Positions 50,701 to 57,309 of a stretch of DNA of 64,000 bases are shown here, piece after piece (within the stretch, counting starts at the first letter, position 1; the number at the start of each line of letters is the position of its first letter). Below the pieces are notes generated by a model. The model had not been told where the DNA came from. It was given only the letters and a program-made list of their open reading frames with translations, and did not search any database. The translations under genes were made by a program, and so were the position numbers. Source of the DNA: Larimichthys crocea (lineage: Eukaryota; Chordata; Actinopteri; Sciaenidae); assembly GCF_000972845.2 (NCBI RefSeq), contig NC_040018.1:12311157-12375156 (forward strand), read 5' to 3'.

Positions 50701-52037
50701 TGCAGGACCACGAGTCACTGCTGGCCAGGTGGCAGAACAAGAACACAGAGAGCGTGATTGAACTGCACAACAAGACCCCTGTTTGGAACGACGACACACA
50801 ATCCTATGTGCTCAACTTCCACGGCAGAGTCACTCAGGCGTCCGTCAAGAATTTCCAAATTATTCATGACAATGACCGTGAGTCCCTCTAAACTGTTTAA
50901 CATTAAATATGAAGTCACAAAGTGCAATTTTGTGTATAAATATTTGTTAATATGAATTCTCCTCAAAGGTCCAAAGTTCCTTCAACATACAGAAAAAAAA
51001 TCCTAGAAATAACTACAAGTCATGATACAAATCGCTTTTAAAGCAGCAGTTTTCCAGTCCCGGTGTGCATGCAGAAAGCTGATATCAGAAAATGAGGTGC
51101 ATGAATATATAAAGACTTCTTTGAGGCGAATAAAAACTAAAATGGCACAATGTGTAAGGCAGAATTTTTCCCTCAGCGGAGATCCTGTTTTTTTTCTGGA
51201 TCATGTTTATTATCTAGGTCCTTATCAGAGTCTGCCACAGACGTCGGATAAGATCCAAGATCTTTTGTACATTTTGTACATTTTCCATTTGTTTTTCATA
51301 ATGTCACACTTTAGTCATTGGAAGTTTCTCTGAATGAGCAGACAGCCAATCACATGACATGATGTCTGCTAATATTTAGCTGTAATTTTAAAAATGTATT
51401 AGGCTATTATTTGCTACATGGCATTTTTGTCTCTTTTGGAGAGCAGGAAGAAAACAAGGGCAGACAGAGAGAGAGAGGGATGTGATGCAAGAAATGTTAG
51501 AACATGAATCAAAATGTTTTTGACCAACATTTGATTGGATTATTGAACATCTTCTTGATTATATTATACAAAGTTCACACCAGTGTGAGCATCAATGCAA
51601 ATTCCATCAAAATAAAGTGACACCACTCTTCTCCAGTATAGTCTTTTCACTAAATGTTTAATCAAGGTGAATTGAAGCATAGTATACTAGAGGATTTGTG
51701 TGACCTATTTTTTTCTTTTTTCTTTTTTTAGAAAGGAGTCAGATGCCATCTTTAATTTCAAGCAAGCTGCCTGTAGTTATTCATTATGGATGAATTATTT
51801 GTTTTAAATATTGAATGCTTTCAGTCTCAGTAATCAAGGTCTCTATAACATCATTTCAGAGCAGGTTGTGCAAAATATGTTTCTTGGTTCTTCTCCTCTG
51901 CAGCTGACTACATTGTGATGCAGTTTGGCCGCGTGGCAGAGGATGTCTTCACCATGGACTATAACTACCCAATGTGTGCCCTCCAAGCCTTTGCTATTGC
52001 GCTTTCCAGCTTCGACAGCAAGTTAGCCTGTGAATAG
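8734..52037 (+). CDS. tub: tub (Tubby bipartite transcription factor / ciliary trafficking adaptor)
   Basis: Tubby binds PI(4,5)P2 through its C-terminal domain and carries membrane receptors into primary cilia with the IFT-A complex. It has also been described as a G-protein-linked nuclear factor (family knowledge). Exon 1a (8734-8789) or exon 1b (32225-32262) joins eleven shared exons ending at TAG 52035-52037, giving 503 or 497 residues; human TUB is 506. In 1a numbering: basic [18 protein letters not shown] at about 34-50 (nuclear signal/IFT-A binding region), an acidic-serine stretch at about 196-212, and the tubby domain from about 245 to 503. The domain includes LRPAPQG, the [12 protein letters not shown] phosphoinositide-binding stretch, [10 protein letters not shown], the NFHGRV motif and the C-terminus DSKLACE. 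Every exon phase closes and no stop interrupts. It faces ric3 convergently. Confidence 0.97.
9081..9156. repeat. (ATCT)n tetranucleotide microsatellite
   Basis: About 17 uninterrupted ATCT units pass into a short AT run. It is likely to be highly polymorphic in length. Confidence 0.95.
12730..13060 (+). mobile_element. MITE-like element, family 1, near-complete copy
   Basis: The left end reads ggataggatttagtggcatc. The right end carries cctaaatctgacacag, which read in reverse complement imperfectly matches the left end, so the copy has terminal inverted repeats. The interior (cttattttcaggtgatt, then acactaataaaaat) matches a non-autonomous element I recognise as common in percomorph fish. 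Two further copies lie at 16308 and 27745. No transposase is encoded. Confidence 0.6.
15150..15560 (-). mobile_element. BEL/Pao LTR-retrotransposon pol fragment (reverse transcriptase region), decayed
   Basis: On the minus strand one frame reads [20 protein letters not shown] (YVDDGL at 15389-15406). This is the catalytic YVDD box in the form typical of BEL/Pao elements. About 130 bases further along the minus strand another frame gives [20 protein letters not shown], like the DLDL...QRSLG segment that follows reverse transcriptase in this clade. Stops and a frame change separate them, and the spacing is shorter than in intact elements, so internal sequence is lost. No flanking LTRs were recognised. 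It is a dead insertion in the tub intron. Confidence 0.7.
16308..16470 (+). mobile_element. MITE-like element, family 1, truncated copy
   Basis: It begins aaaggtcaagtgtgtatggt and shares gcttcaccctc with the copy at 12730. It contains cagtgtttggtttgtccgtt, an internal segment I recognise from the same fish family. The right half is missing. Confidence 0.55.
18325..18446. mobile_element. Palindromic MITE
   Basis: The left arm (aatattactcaagagg...ccaaggtcc) is an imperfect reverse complement of the right arm (ggtccgttagcg...ctcgagtgtaatatta) over about 60 bases per arm, with the centre at ggtcc near 18386. The whole element can fold into one long hairpin. It has no coding capacity. This is a foldback/MITE structure, and the transposon superfamily is not assigned. 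Confidence 0.65.
19060..19180 (-). mobile_element. hAT-like transposon end (one terminus)
   Basis: The segment ends ttaactactttccaacactgc. In reverse complement this begins gcagtgttggaaagtagtta, like the CAGTGTTGGG... termini of a common fish hAT-type element. The neighbouring taacgcattcttttattcat and aacagattacttttaattga are typical of its subterminal repeats. No opposite terminus was found, so it is truncated. Confidence 0.4.
19605..20622 (-). other. Cluster of overlapping minus-strand open frames with hydrophobic translations, unidentified
   Basis: Four overlapping minus-strand frames (64, 85, 117 and 120 codons) occur within 1 kb. One reads [20 protein letters not shown]; another holds [20 protein letters not shown], a plausible membrane helix. 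The frames do not join into one reading frame, and I could not match them to a family. They could be decayed exons of a membrane protein gene or transposon, or chance. No function is proposed. Confidence 0.25.
20812..21242. repeat. Compound low-complexity block: (TC)n, purine-rich tract, (GA)n, (TC)n, (AT)n
   Basis: A TC array is followed by a roughly 120-base A/G-only-like tract (20861-20992), irregular sequence, a GA array, another TC array and an AT array. The irregular joins look like unstable DNA or sequencing noise around simple repeats. Confidence 0.85.
25537..25585 (+). mobile_element. 3' tail of an L2-like LINE or LINE-tailed SINE
   Basis: The text ttagaaaggcgctatataag is followed by a ccatttac unit repeated three times. 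It matches the conserved GCGCTATATAA tail of fish L2-type retroposons and the short tandem repeat on which they end. The rest of the element is absent or unrecognisable. Confidence 0.45.
26705..26745. repeat. (AC)n dinucleotide microsatellite
   Basis: About 20 uninterrupted AC units in the large tub intron. Confidence 0.97.
27745..27832 (-). mobile_element. MITE-like element, family 1, terminal fragment
   Basis: The reverse complement reads aggatttagtggcatctagt followed by gattgcaacccc. It shares the first 20-base block exactly with the copy at 12730. Only one terminus is present. Confidence 0.6.
31690..32224 (+). promoter_or_regulatory. GA-rich upstream region/5' UTR of tub exon 1b
   Basis: About 270 bases before 31960 are strongly purine-rich (GAGA and GGAG motifs). 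A more balanced segment with CAG-rich sequence then leads to the exon 1b start codon at 32225. A GC-box-like ggggcggc lies further up, at about 31313. The position directly before a recognised first exon suggests a second tub promoter. The transcription start is unknown. Confidence 0.4.
32225..32262 (+). CDS. tub: tub alternative first coding exon 1b ([12 protein letters not shown])
   Basis: Twelve codons plus AG precede the donor gtactg. The peptide corresponds to the human TUB start MTSKPHSDWIPYS, which supports both the start and the exon. The phase is the same as exon 1a, so the two are interchangeable. A 6.05-kb intron follows. Confidence 0.93.
35270..35372. repeat. Diverged tandem repeat with TTTGCAGC core
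   Basis: Four related units contain tttgcagc(gac)atttctttt or close variants, about 25-30 bases apart, next to a TC-rich tract. It may be the internal part of a transposon; the family is not known to me. Confidence 0.5.
36541..36650 (+). mobile_element. Dispersed fish repeat fragment
   Basis: The stretches ggtttatttatattggccaa, cctcaaacagctttacagtc and tgtacagcatacgacaccca follow the order of a repeat very common in percomorph genomes (consensus close to TTTATTTATATAGCCCAA...CAGGGCTTTACAGTCTGTACAGCATACGACACCC). Its class is uncertain. Confidence 0.5.
37380..37850 (-). mobile_element. Non-LTR retrotransposon fragment with AP-endonuclease motif, decayed
   Basis: On the minus strand one frame reads [20 protein letters not shown] then [20 protein letters not shown]. 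This matches the GDFNA...G.NGL...G..LLDFC segment of LINE AP-type endonucleases, with the first Gly replaced by Arg. The preceding part of the element sits in another frame, so there is at least one frameshift. The upstream text cctcgtagggtctcccaagg also occurs in fish LINEs of this kind. It lies antisense in the tub intron, 450 bases before exon 2. Confidence 0.7.
38315..38366 (+). CDS. tub: tub exon 2 ([16 protein letters not shown])
   Basis: Acceptor ttctttgcag, donor cag|gtaaga, and it ends in phase 0. It encodes the conserved [14 protein letters not shown] block found in all tubby isoforms. A 2.2-kb intron follows. Confidence 0.96.
38433..38935. mobile_element. Candidate hAT-like non-autonomous element
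   Basis: The left end tacgatatgtttacgatata and the right end ccatatcgtccatcccatat (in reverse complement atatgggatggacgatatgg) form imperfect inverted termini rich in CGATAT, as in a fish hAT-type family. Between them lies an unusually CpG-rich segment starting at aagatggcggaaggcggaga. Its ATG-led frame soon stops. Confidence 0.4.
40333..40360. repeat. Perfect 12-base inverted repeat (hairpin)
   Basis: Arms ttatgttcagta and tactgaacataa are separated by four bases, in tub intron 2. Confidence 0.9.
40544..40706 (+). CDS. tub: tub exon 3 ([15 protein letters not shown]...)
   Basis: Acceptor ccacgatag, donor cacg|gtacat, ends in phase 1. It contains the basic [10 protein letters not shown] cluster and [17 protein letters not shown], both conserved in vertebrate tubby. 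A 784-base intron follows. Confidence 0.95.
41491..41628 (+). CDS. tub: tub exon 4 (QEAEQEE...KKERKGKHK)
   Basis: Acceptor gtgttaag, donor aaag|gtcagc. It encodes a low-conservation linker rich in Ala, Ser, Gly and Lys and ends in the conserved KERKGKHKG basic run. A 1.6-kb intron follows. Confidence 0.92.
43226..43381 (+). CDS. tub: tub exon 5 ([20 protein letters not shown]...)
   Basis: Acceptor gtggctcag, with a second in-phase AG three bases later (a NAGNAG-type site, so one residue could be optional). Donor aaag|gtaccg. It encodes the linker with [11 protein letters not shown] and [12 protein letters not shown], corresponding to human VQILTVG and GQDLRATMQRK. This exon has a decayed inverted copy at 49283-49410. 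Confidence 0.94.
43754..43875 (+). mobile_element. tRNA-derived SINE fragment
   Basis: It begins gggtgcccttgtagctcccc; tagctcccctgg resembles a tRNA A box. Then follow gctgagtccttactgcagtg, a weakened B box at ggttacagcc, and ctttgttgcatgtcatcctc. This order matches a SINE common in percomorph fish (consensus ...GTAGCTCAGCTGG...GGTTCGA...TTTGCTGCATGTCATCCCC...). The 3' part is missing and both promoter boxes are damaged. Confidence 0.65.
44368..44489 (+). CDS. tub: tub exon 6 (acidic/serine stretch)
   Basis: Acceptor tgacaag, donor aag|gtgaaa, ends in phase 0. It encodes [20 protein letters not shown] and [19 protein letters not shown], the conserved acidic-serine element before the tubby domain. 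A 929-base intron follows. Confidence 0.96.
45419..45610 (+). CDS. tub: tub exon 7 (start of tubby domain)
   Basis: Acceptor cacccacag, donor aag|gtgaga, 64 codons. It encodes [20 protein letters not shown] followed by [20 protein letters not shown], the first strands of the tubby beta barrel. A 329-base intron follows. Confidence 0.97.
45940..46052 (+). CDS. tub: tub exon 8 (phosphoinositide-binding [12 protein letters not shown])
   Basis: Acceptor cttgtcacag, donor ag|gtaagt. It encodes [20 protein letters not shown], whose basic residues include those known to contact PI(4,5)P2 in mouse tubby, and then the DPTDLSRGG turn. The 3.8-kb intron that follows holds the inverted exon copy. Confidence 0.97.
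46868..46936. repeat. (TATATACG)n / (AT)n microsatellite
   Basis: Three to four units of tatatacg pass into an alternating TA run. Confidence 0.9.
49283..49410 (-). pseudogene. Inverted, decayed duplicate of tub exon 5 plus upstream intron flank
   Basis: Read on the minus strand the segment starts gaacagtaatgtagttgctg and continues ctctgatggag, an acceptor-like ttattgcag, then gattgatggcatggctttcc. The real exon 5 region (43179-43320, plus strand) has gaacagtagtgcagctg, ctctgatggag, ctcag, gatcgatggcctggcttccc in the same order. In the best 40-base block I count 34 identical bases. The copy has lost six bases inside the QIQIL codons. In the equivalent frame it reads IDGMAFQ, a TAG stop (49339-49341), then [14 protein letters not shown]. 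It is antisense to tub, so it cannot be spliced into the tub mRNA. Because intron sequence is included, it arose by DNA duplication and inversion, not by retroposition. Confidence 0.8.
49816..49930 (+). CDS. tub: tub exon 9 ([17 protein letters not shown]...)
   Basis: Acceptor ctttgcag, donor tat|gtgagt. It encodes [20 protein letters not shown] through [10 protein letters not shown], the core of the tubby barrel and helix. A 565-base intron follows. Confidence 0.97.
50496..50594 (+). CDS. tub: tub exon 10 ([20 protein letters not shown]...)
   Basis: Acceptor tgaatttag, donor aac|gtatgt, exactly 33 codons. It encodes the invariant [15 protein letters not shown] and [10 protein letters not shown] short 111-base intron follows. 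Confidence 0.97.
50706..50877 (+). CDS. tub: tub exon 11 ([12 protein letters not shown]...[13 protein letters not shown])
   Basis: Acceptor cattgcag, donor gacc|gtgagt. It carries the tubby family signature [14 protein letters not shown] and the [12 protein letters not shown] strand. A 1.03-kb intron follows. Confidence 0.97.
51904..52037 (+). CDS. tub: tub terminal coding exon 12 (...SFDSKLACE)
   Basis: Acceptor ctcctctgcag. It encodes [20 protein letters not shown] and ends [15 protein letters not shown] with stop TAG at 52035-52037. The C-terminal helix, essential for folding of the barrel, is intact. Confidence 0.97.
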
Positions 52038-53880
52038 ATCCCAGCCTCGAGTTCAGTGGAGAACTGGTCCATCTGTCCTCTTAACAAGGGCTGTTAACGT
52101 ATCACTGGTTTGAGCTCTCCAACTCAACCGGTACTGTACCTTGGAAGTCCTCCATATCCCAAAATGCTTTATGGGCCTCAAGTATTGTGTGTATGTGCGT
52201 GGGGGGGGGGGGCTGTGGGGGGCCTTGGGATGGTCTCGGTCAGTGGAAGAAAACAAGCACAAAGAGTAATCCACTTTCAAAAATCAAATTCAATTTGTTT
52301 TGATAACTATAGTCATTTTGTACTATACTGGCATTATAAAAACAAACACTGTTCCTTTATGTAGTAGTTAGAGAAATTTAACGTTTCTTTATCTGTAAAT
52401 TATAACTAACATCTGTAAGTTTATGTAATCTGCCACACAAAAAAACACAATGTCACACACTTCCTAAAGCATGAATACTGCTTATGTAGCTACTGAATTT
52501 AAAAATAACGTGCACGTCACCACAATATATTTATTTTGTTATTTATGTATTTATTACATCTTAATTTTGTTTTCTGTTATCATTCGCGACAATTTTAGCA
52601 GTATTGGCTCCATGGAGCTGCAAGCACATGAATTAGCAACACAAGAAAGAATATCTCTATTATCCACACAAAACAATTAGTGACTTTGGACATGAACAGG
52701 GCAAAGGCATGTTACACTGTGCTGTGTACCATACCTGTATACAATATCGTGTCAACAGTGTCATGTATGTGAATGTATAGGATGATGGTGCACTTTACTT
52801 TGAAGTCTGTAGTGGAAGAGATATAGCTGTACATACTTTATTGTGCCTTTGAAGACTAATTCCAGTGTTGCGCGTTGGCCATAAAATGAGCTGAGCTTGA
52901 ATTGGTCTTTGCTATTCTTGCTGTCTTCACATCTCTGTAGCTACTTTGAATTCAGTCGCCTAATGCTGAGTTCAGTTAGAGTGATTAAATAGCTTGAGTT
53001 GCAAAATCTCCAGAAGATAATAATCCAAAGTGCACATCACTGGACATTTCAGTAACTGTCCAGATATATTTAAATTACATTTGGAGGTGAATCTATTTTG
53101 ATTGTCCTGTGAATCAGGCAGCAGATTTAATATCCGAGGCACTCAGGCTTAAGGTTGTGCTCATATTTTCTGATGTGTCCTACCTGGATAAAATCAACTC
53201 AACACAGATTGACTTACTGCCAACAAACACACAATAACAGTGTGAATCTGCCACAGCTTCAACACTTGCATATTTCATCTCTTGCTCTTTACATCTTTGA
53301 TTCATTTTTTGCTCCACTGAGGTGGAGTTTGATACATTCCTCATCTGACTGGCTGTAAGTTTCTATATCACGTGGTTTATTGCTGTTCACATTTTTACTC
53401 AAAATATTATTCCTCTTGCTCCTGATGGAGCGGTATCCTTTCTCAAATATATAATAGTATTTTGTATTTTATGACCTTTCAAAAAAAAAAAAATGCTGAA
53501 TGAAGGCAAAGAACAATCTGATACCGCTATTGTTACTGTGGGATATGAGGAAATCTTTATCAAATGTGCTATTCTTGTACTCAATTGTGTTCTAACTATT
53601 TTAAATTTCTATTTTAAAATTGTTGATACTCTTGCTGTAAAGTCTGCTGTTCATACATGTGTCCAGGAACCAAAGGTTCTCTCACTTTCTGTTTTTAGTG
53701 CTCTCGTTGTAATGTACAGTAAATGGTGTACAGTTTACTGTGGTGGTATAGACACAGTCCTTTGATCATGGAAAAAAATAATAAAACTTCAGTAAGTCAA
53801 AATATGCTTTTGTTTCTCTCTTTTGAATTTGCAGTCTTTCAAGGGAATATTGAACATACCATCTCTTCTCACTAATAAAG
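52038..53880 (+). other. tub 3' UTR with two candidate polyadenylation signals
   Basis: AT-rich untranslated sequence with a run of 12 G at 52201-52212. AATAAA occurs at 53780-53785 and again at 53874-53879. Either would give a 3' UTR of about 1.8 kb. Which is used is not visible from sequence. Confidence 0.6.
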
Positions 53881-56524
53881 TTCAGTCCCAGAAAATTGTC
53901 ACCTTGCTCCGAGCCATACTTGTTCCTAATTAGGTCCTAATTCTGAAATCTAGTGGCCAGATGTATCAATTAATTTGATCGTATCCTGTTGCTTGTTAAT
54001 ACATTGAAGACGATGATGATGCATGAAAGAAGTAGAAGAACATACAATACACAGAGAAACTTGTTTTGAAGTGATGCTTTTTTTAATGTGGAGGTCTTGT
54101 ATTTTATTTACAACAACATGAACAAAAAAGGTTGACTTACTATTAAAATACAATAGTTAACCGTCTTGCCTACCACCTTGCCTAGTAACTAATACTTGAG
54201 GAGTGGCAGTTTAGTACTACACTTATAGAGATGGATCATAATCAATCATTAGAAACAAACAAATCTTATTCTGACTGGTCAATTGCATTTCACATTATTT
54301 TTTTGTGCCTTTTTTTTATTTTTCTCATGTTTTATGCTTTGTCTTTATAATCAGAACCAGACCTCTGACCATGGAGGTCCTGCTTGATCTCATCATTACA
54401 TCCACTCATCAATTGCTCTACTCCTCTGACACTGAGATTCAGATTCACTAAGACTCAGCTGTATGGATATCACCTTCCTTATGTCTATCCTTGATCATCT
54501 ACAACTGACAAAAAAAACAACTATGTTTTTCTACATCTGAATGTGTTTTACACCCTGCTCATGTAAAAATACCAAAGATGTCTGAAGGAATTTGTAACAG
54601 CTGTAACCCTAAACCTTTAAACTAAAAAGTGCTTTATACTGTGTGGCAGGATATACAGTTTATAGTTCGAAATTATCTTAAAATGGCAATGTAATCTTTC
54701 TTACAGATGTCAGAAAAAATAAAGGATCTAAATGAAGTAATTCATGGTGGCTAATGATGTTAGCTGCAAGAACCCAGAGGGGTTGAGATTTTTTTTTTTT
54801 TTTGAATATTAAACTATGCAGGAAACTGTCTAGTAAAGAAACAAAGCAACATCACCTTCCAAATTCTATTAGTAAATGCTAAATTGACTTGTATTCATAC
54901 AACACCTTTCCGATCCACTACATACGCTGATGGCAGAGGCTGCCATGCAAGGTGCCAGCTGCTAATCAGAAAGCAACTAATCATTCACACACACTCACAC
55001 ACTGATGGCACAGCTTTCGGGAGCAATAGAGTTCAGTATCCTGCCTCTTAGACATGTGGACTGGAGGGAGCCAGCGATCAAACTGCCCTGCCTCACCAAA
55101 TCTTTGAATTAGCCACAGCTGGCCATATTGATGGATTGAGACTGGTCTGTCTGTTATAATGTTAGAATTACTTTTAGCCCAACAACAGTAATATTTTATT
55201 TTTGCATTAATATTATAGATTATAGAAATATTTAATTGTCAGCCAGTTTCCTGACTTCTGCTGTCTGTGCTGGGTCTGCTGCTCCTAAACATAATGGATC
55301 AAGTCCAGAAGACTGATTTCCCTACAGTGTTTAATAAAGTGTAAGATAATGGCTCGAGGCAGGAATGAGAAAAGCAGCTAATGACTTAATGTTGGCACGA
55401 CACCTGGAGTCAAGGTAGTGCTGCTGTGGTAGCTGAGAACTATTTTAAAACATCCATCCCATTTTACCGCACTGATTTGTATTTTTTATCTTTATCCTCA
55501 TGCTCACATATTTGCACTGCTGGCACGACTCTGTTCAACTACCAATTTTCAAAAACCATCTCCACCATAGCCTCCACCTGCTTTGCTTCTACTGTCTTTG
55601 TATGCCCCTGGAGAGTTTTTATTGATGATTGATGATAATTCTTGTTGGGGATTATTTGCAAAACACTCAAAGTTGTTACGCTGCATTAACCTAATAGGGA
55701 GAATCCCCAAGAGTTTAGCTATTTTTGACCACCAGGTGGAGCTAAACATTTCATCAGTGTCAGGCAGTCCACACTCAGACTACCTTACATGTTTCATTTG
55801 TTGTAATGTTTTGAAAGTAATAGAAATGCAACAGTCATATAGTGTCATTTAAAGGAAATCTGGGATGAACATTCAGTATACAGTCCTCAGAATTACTTCT
55901 TAACTCTGATGTGTAACTTTGCCATGAAATAACAGATTTTTTTTTACGCCGTTTTGATGCTACACTGACTTGTAAGCAGGTGTGTGGTGTCTGTCATTCC
56001 CAACTAACTCCTGTTTTACTTTGTGTTCTGGGTACTGTCGGGATTAAAATAAATTATATTTGTGTACTCCAAGTGCGATCTCCCATAAGAATGGTACTGA
56101 GTCACACACATCCAACTATTTCACTGATTGGACTGAGGTCACAAGTCTCAACAAACCAATAAGAAGGTGCAACTAAAGGGAAAGGGTAAGATGTCAATCA
56201 AGCACATTTTGTACACACTTCGACTGGCCCAAAGAAAAGTTTAATGAGGTAAAAAAGTGAATACATGTATGTTGGGTGGGAGGGATTGCAGGCCTGTCAT
56301 CGAGAGTGATGTATATCATAAATATGAATGTTTTAAATCTGTTTTACTGGAAAAAGGGAATGTGGGAAGCCCTCTGCATGAATAAATACAATTGTAACTG
56401 AATGTCTGTGGACATCTAAACCGGATACAGAAGAAGAATGAAGTGAAAATATACATCACAAGCTACAGTTTGAGGAGCTATGACTTCACAGTATGTTTAA
56501 AAACTCATTTTAGATTGTTGTCCT
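53881..56524. other. tub-ric3 convergent intergenic region and ric3 3' UTR
   Basis: It lies between the two gene ends. A candidate ric3 polyadenylation signal on the minus strand is ATTAAA (TTTAAT on the plus strand at about 56240), about 280 bases past the ric3 stop. A fish dispersed repeat lies at about 54880-55105. No further gene is seen. Confidence 0.55.
54880..55105. mobile_element. Dispersed fish repeat fragment
   Basis: The stretches ctgatggcagaggctgccat, gcaaggtgccagctgctaat, agttcagtatcctgcctctt and tggactggagggagccagcg occur in the same order as a repeat widespread in teleosts (consensus near TGGCAGAGGCTGCCATGCAAGGTGCC...TTCAGTATCTTGCC...GGAGGAGCCRGGGATCGAACC). The class is not assigned. 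Confidence 0.5.
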
Positions 56525-57309
56525 TTACGTCTCTCTCCTGTTCCTCATCCTCAGCCCACTCACCCCGACTTCTTTGGGCGTTTCTGCATGGATACCTCCG
56601 TCACCCTCCACAGGTGCTGACATTAACAGGTACTCTTCGTTATTCTGCTCTGCTTCTTCCTCCAGGTTGGGACAACCCTCACAACTGAACTGCAGGCTCT
56701 CTGCCTCCATCACTGGATCATCTTCATCAGCTTCCTCCTCCTCTTCCCCCTCTGTCGCCTCATCCTCTTCTTCCACCTCCTCTTCTTCCACCTCCTCTTC
56801 TTCCTCATCTTCATAAGTACCCTCTTTGGGGTAGTGAAACACGTCTCTGTGGTCACTAAAGCTTATTTGCTTCTTCCCTCCATTGTAACACTGCAGCTCT
56901 TTGCTCACCTCCAAACCAATTCTCTGTCTTTTCACAGGCGGGGATGGAAGACTGAGCAAGTGCCTTTTCTCTGCTTCCTCCTCTTCATCCTCTTCCTCCT
57001 CCTCCTCCTCTTCCTGCACCTCCTCGGCCACCTCCTCTATGTCTTCCTCTACTTCTTCCTCTTTATACTCCTCCTCCTCCTCCTCTCCATCCTCTTCTTC
57101 TTCCTCTCCGTCCTCCTCCTCTTCTTCTTCATCCTCCTCTCGCACTATGGATAGTTTCCTTGTCATAACCTCTTCCTCTTCTTGCTCCATCCTCTCTGCC
57201 AGGGCCTCGGCAGTAGGTTGGTGCAGCATCTCTTGCAGTATAATGGGCTCAAATGTTGTACAGCTTTTATAGGAATCATCGTACACAGGGTAGGTCTCCT
57301 CTGGGTATC
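56525..57309 (-). CDS. ric3: ric3 terminal exon 6 (glutamate-rich)
   Basis: Acceptor catcaatacag, stop TAA (56525-56527). It opens with YPEETYPVYD as in human. Two long Glu/Asp tracts flank a basic PPVKRQRI segment, and it ends LRMRNRRET. The plus strand of the same DNA is a TCC/TCT tract that opens spurious serine- and leucine-rich frames. Confidence 0.95.

Noticed and set aside
56574..57272. Plus-strand serine- and leucine-rich open frames opposite ric3
   Set aside because: They are antisense reads of the ric3 GAG/GAA glutamate tracts. Homopolymer composition alone keeps the frames open.
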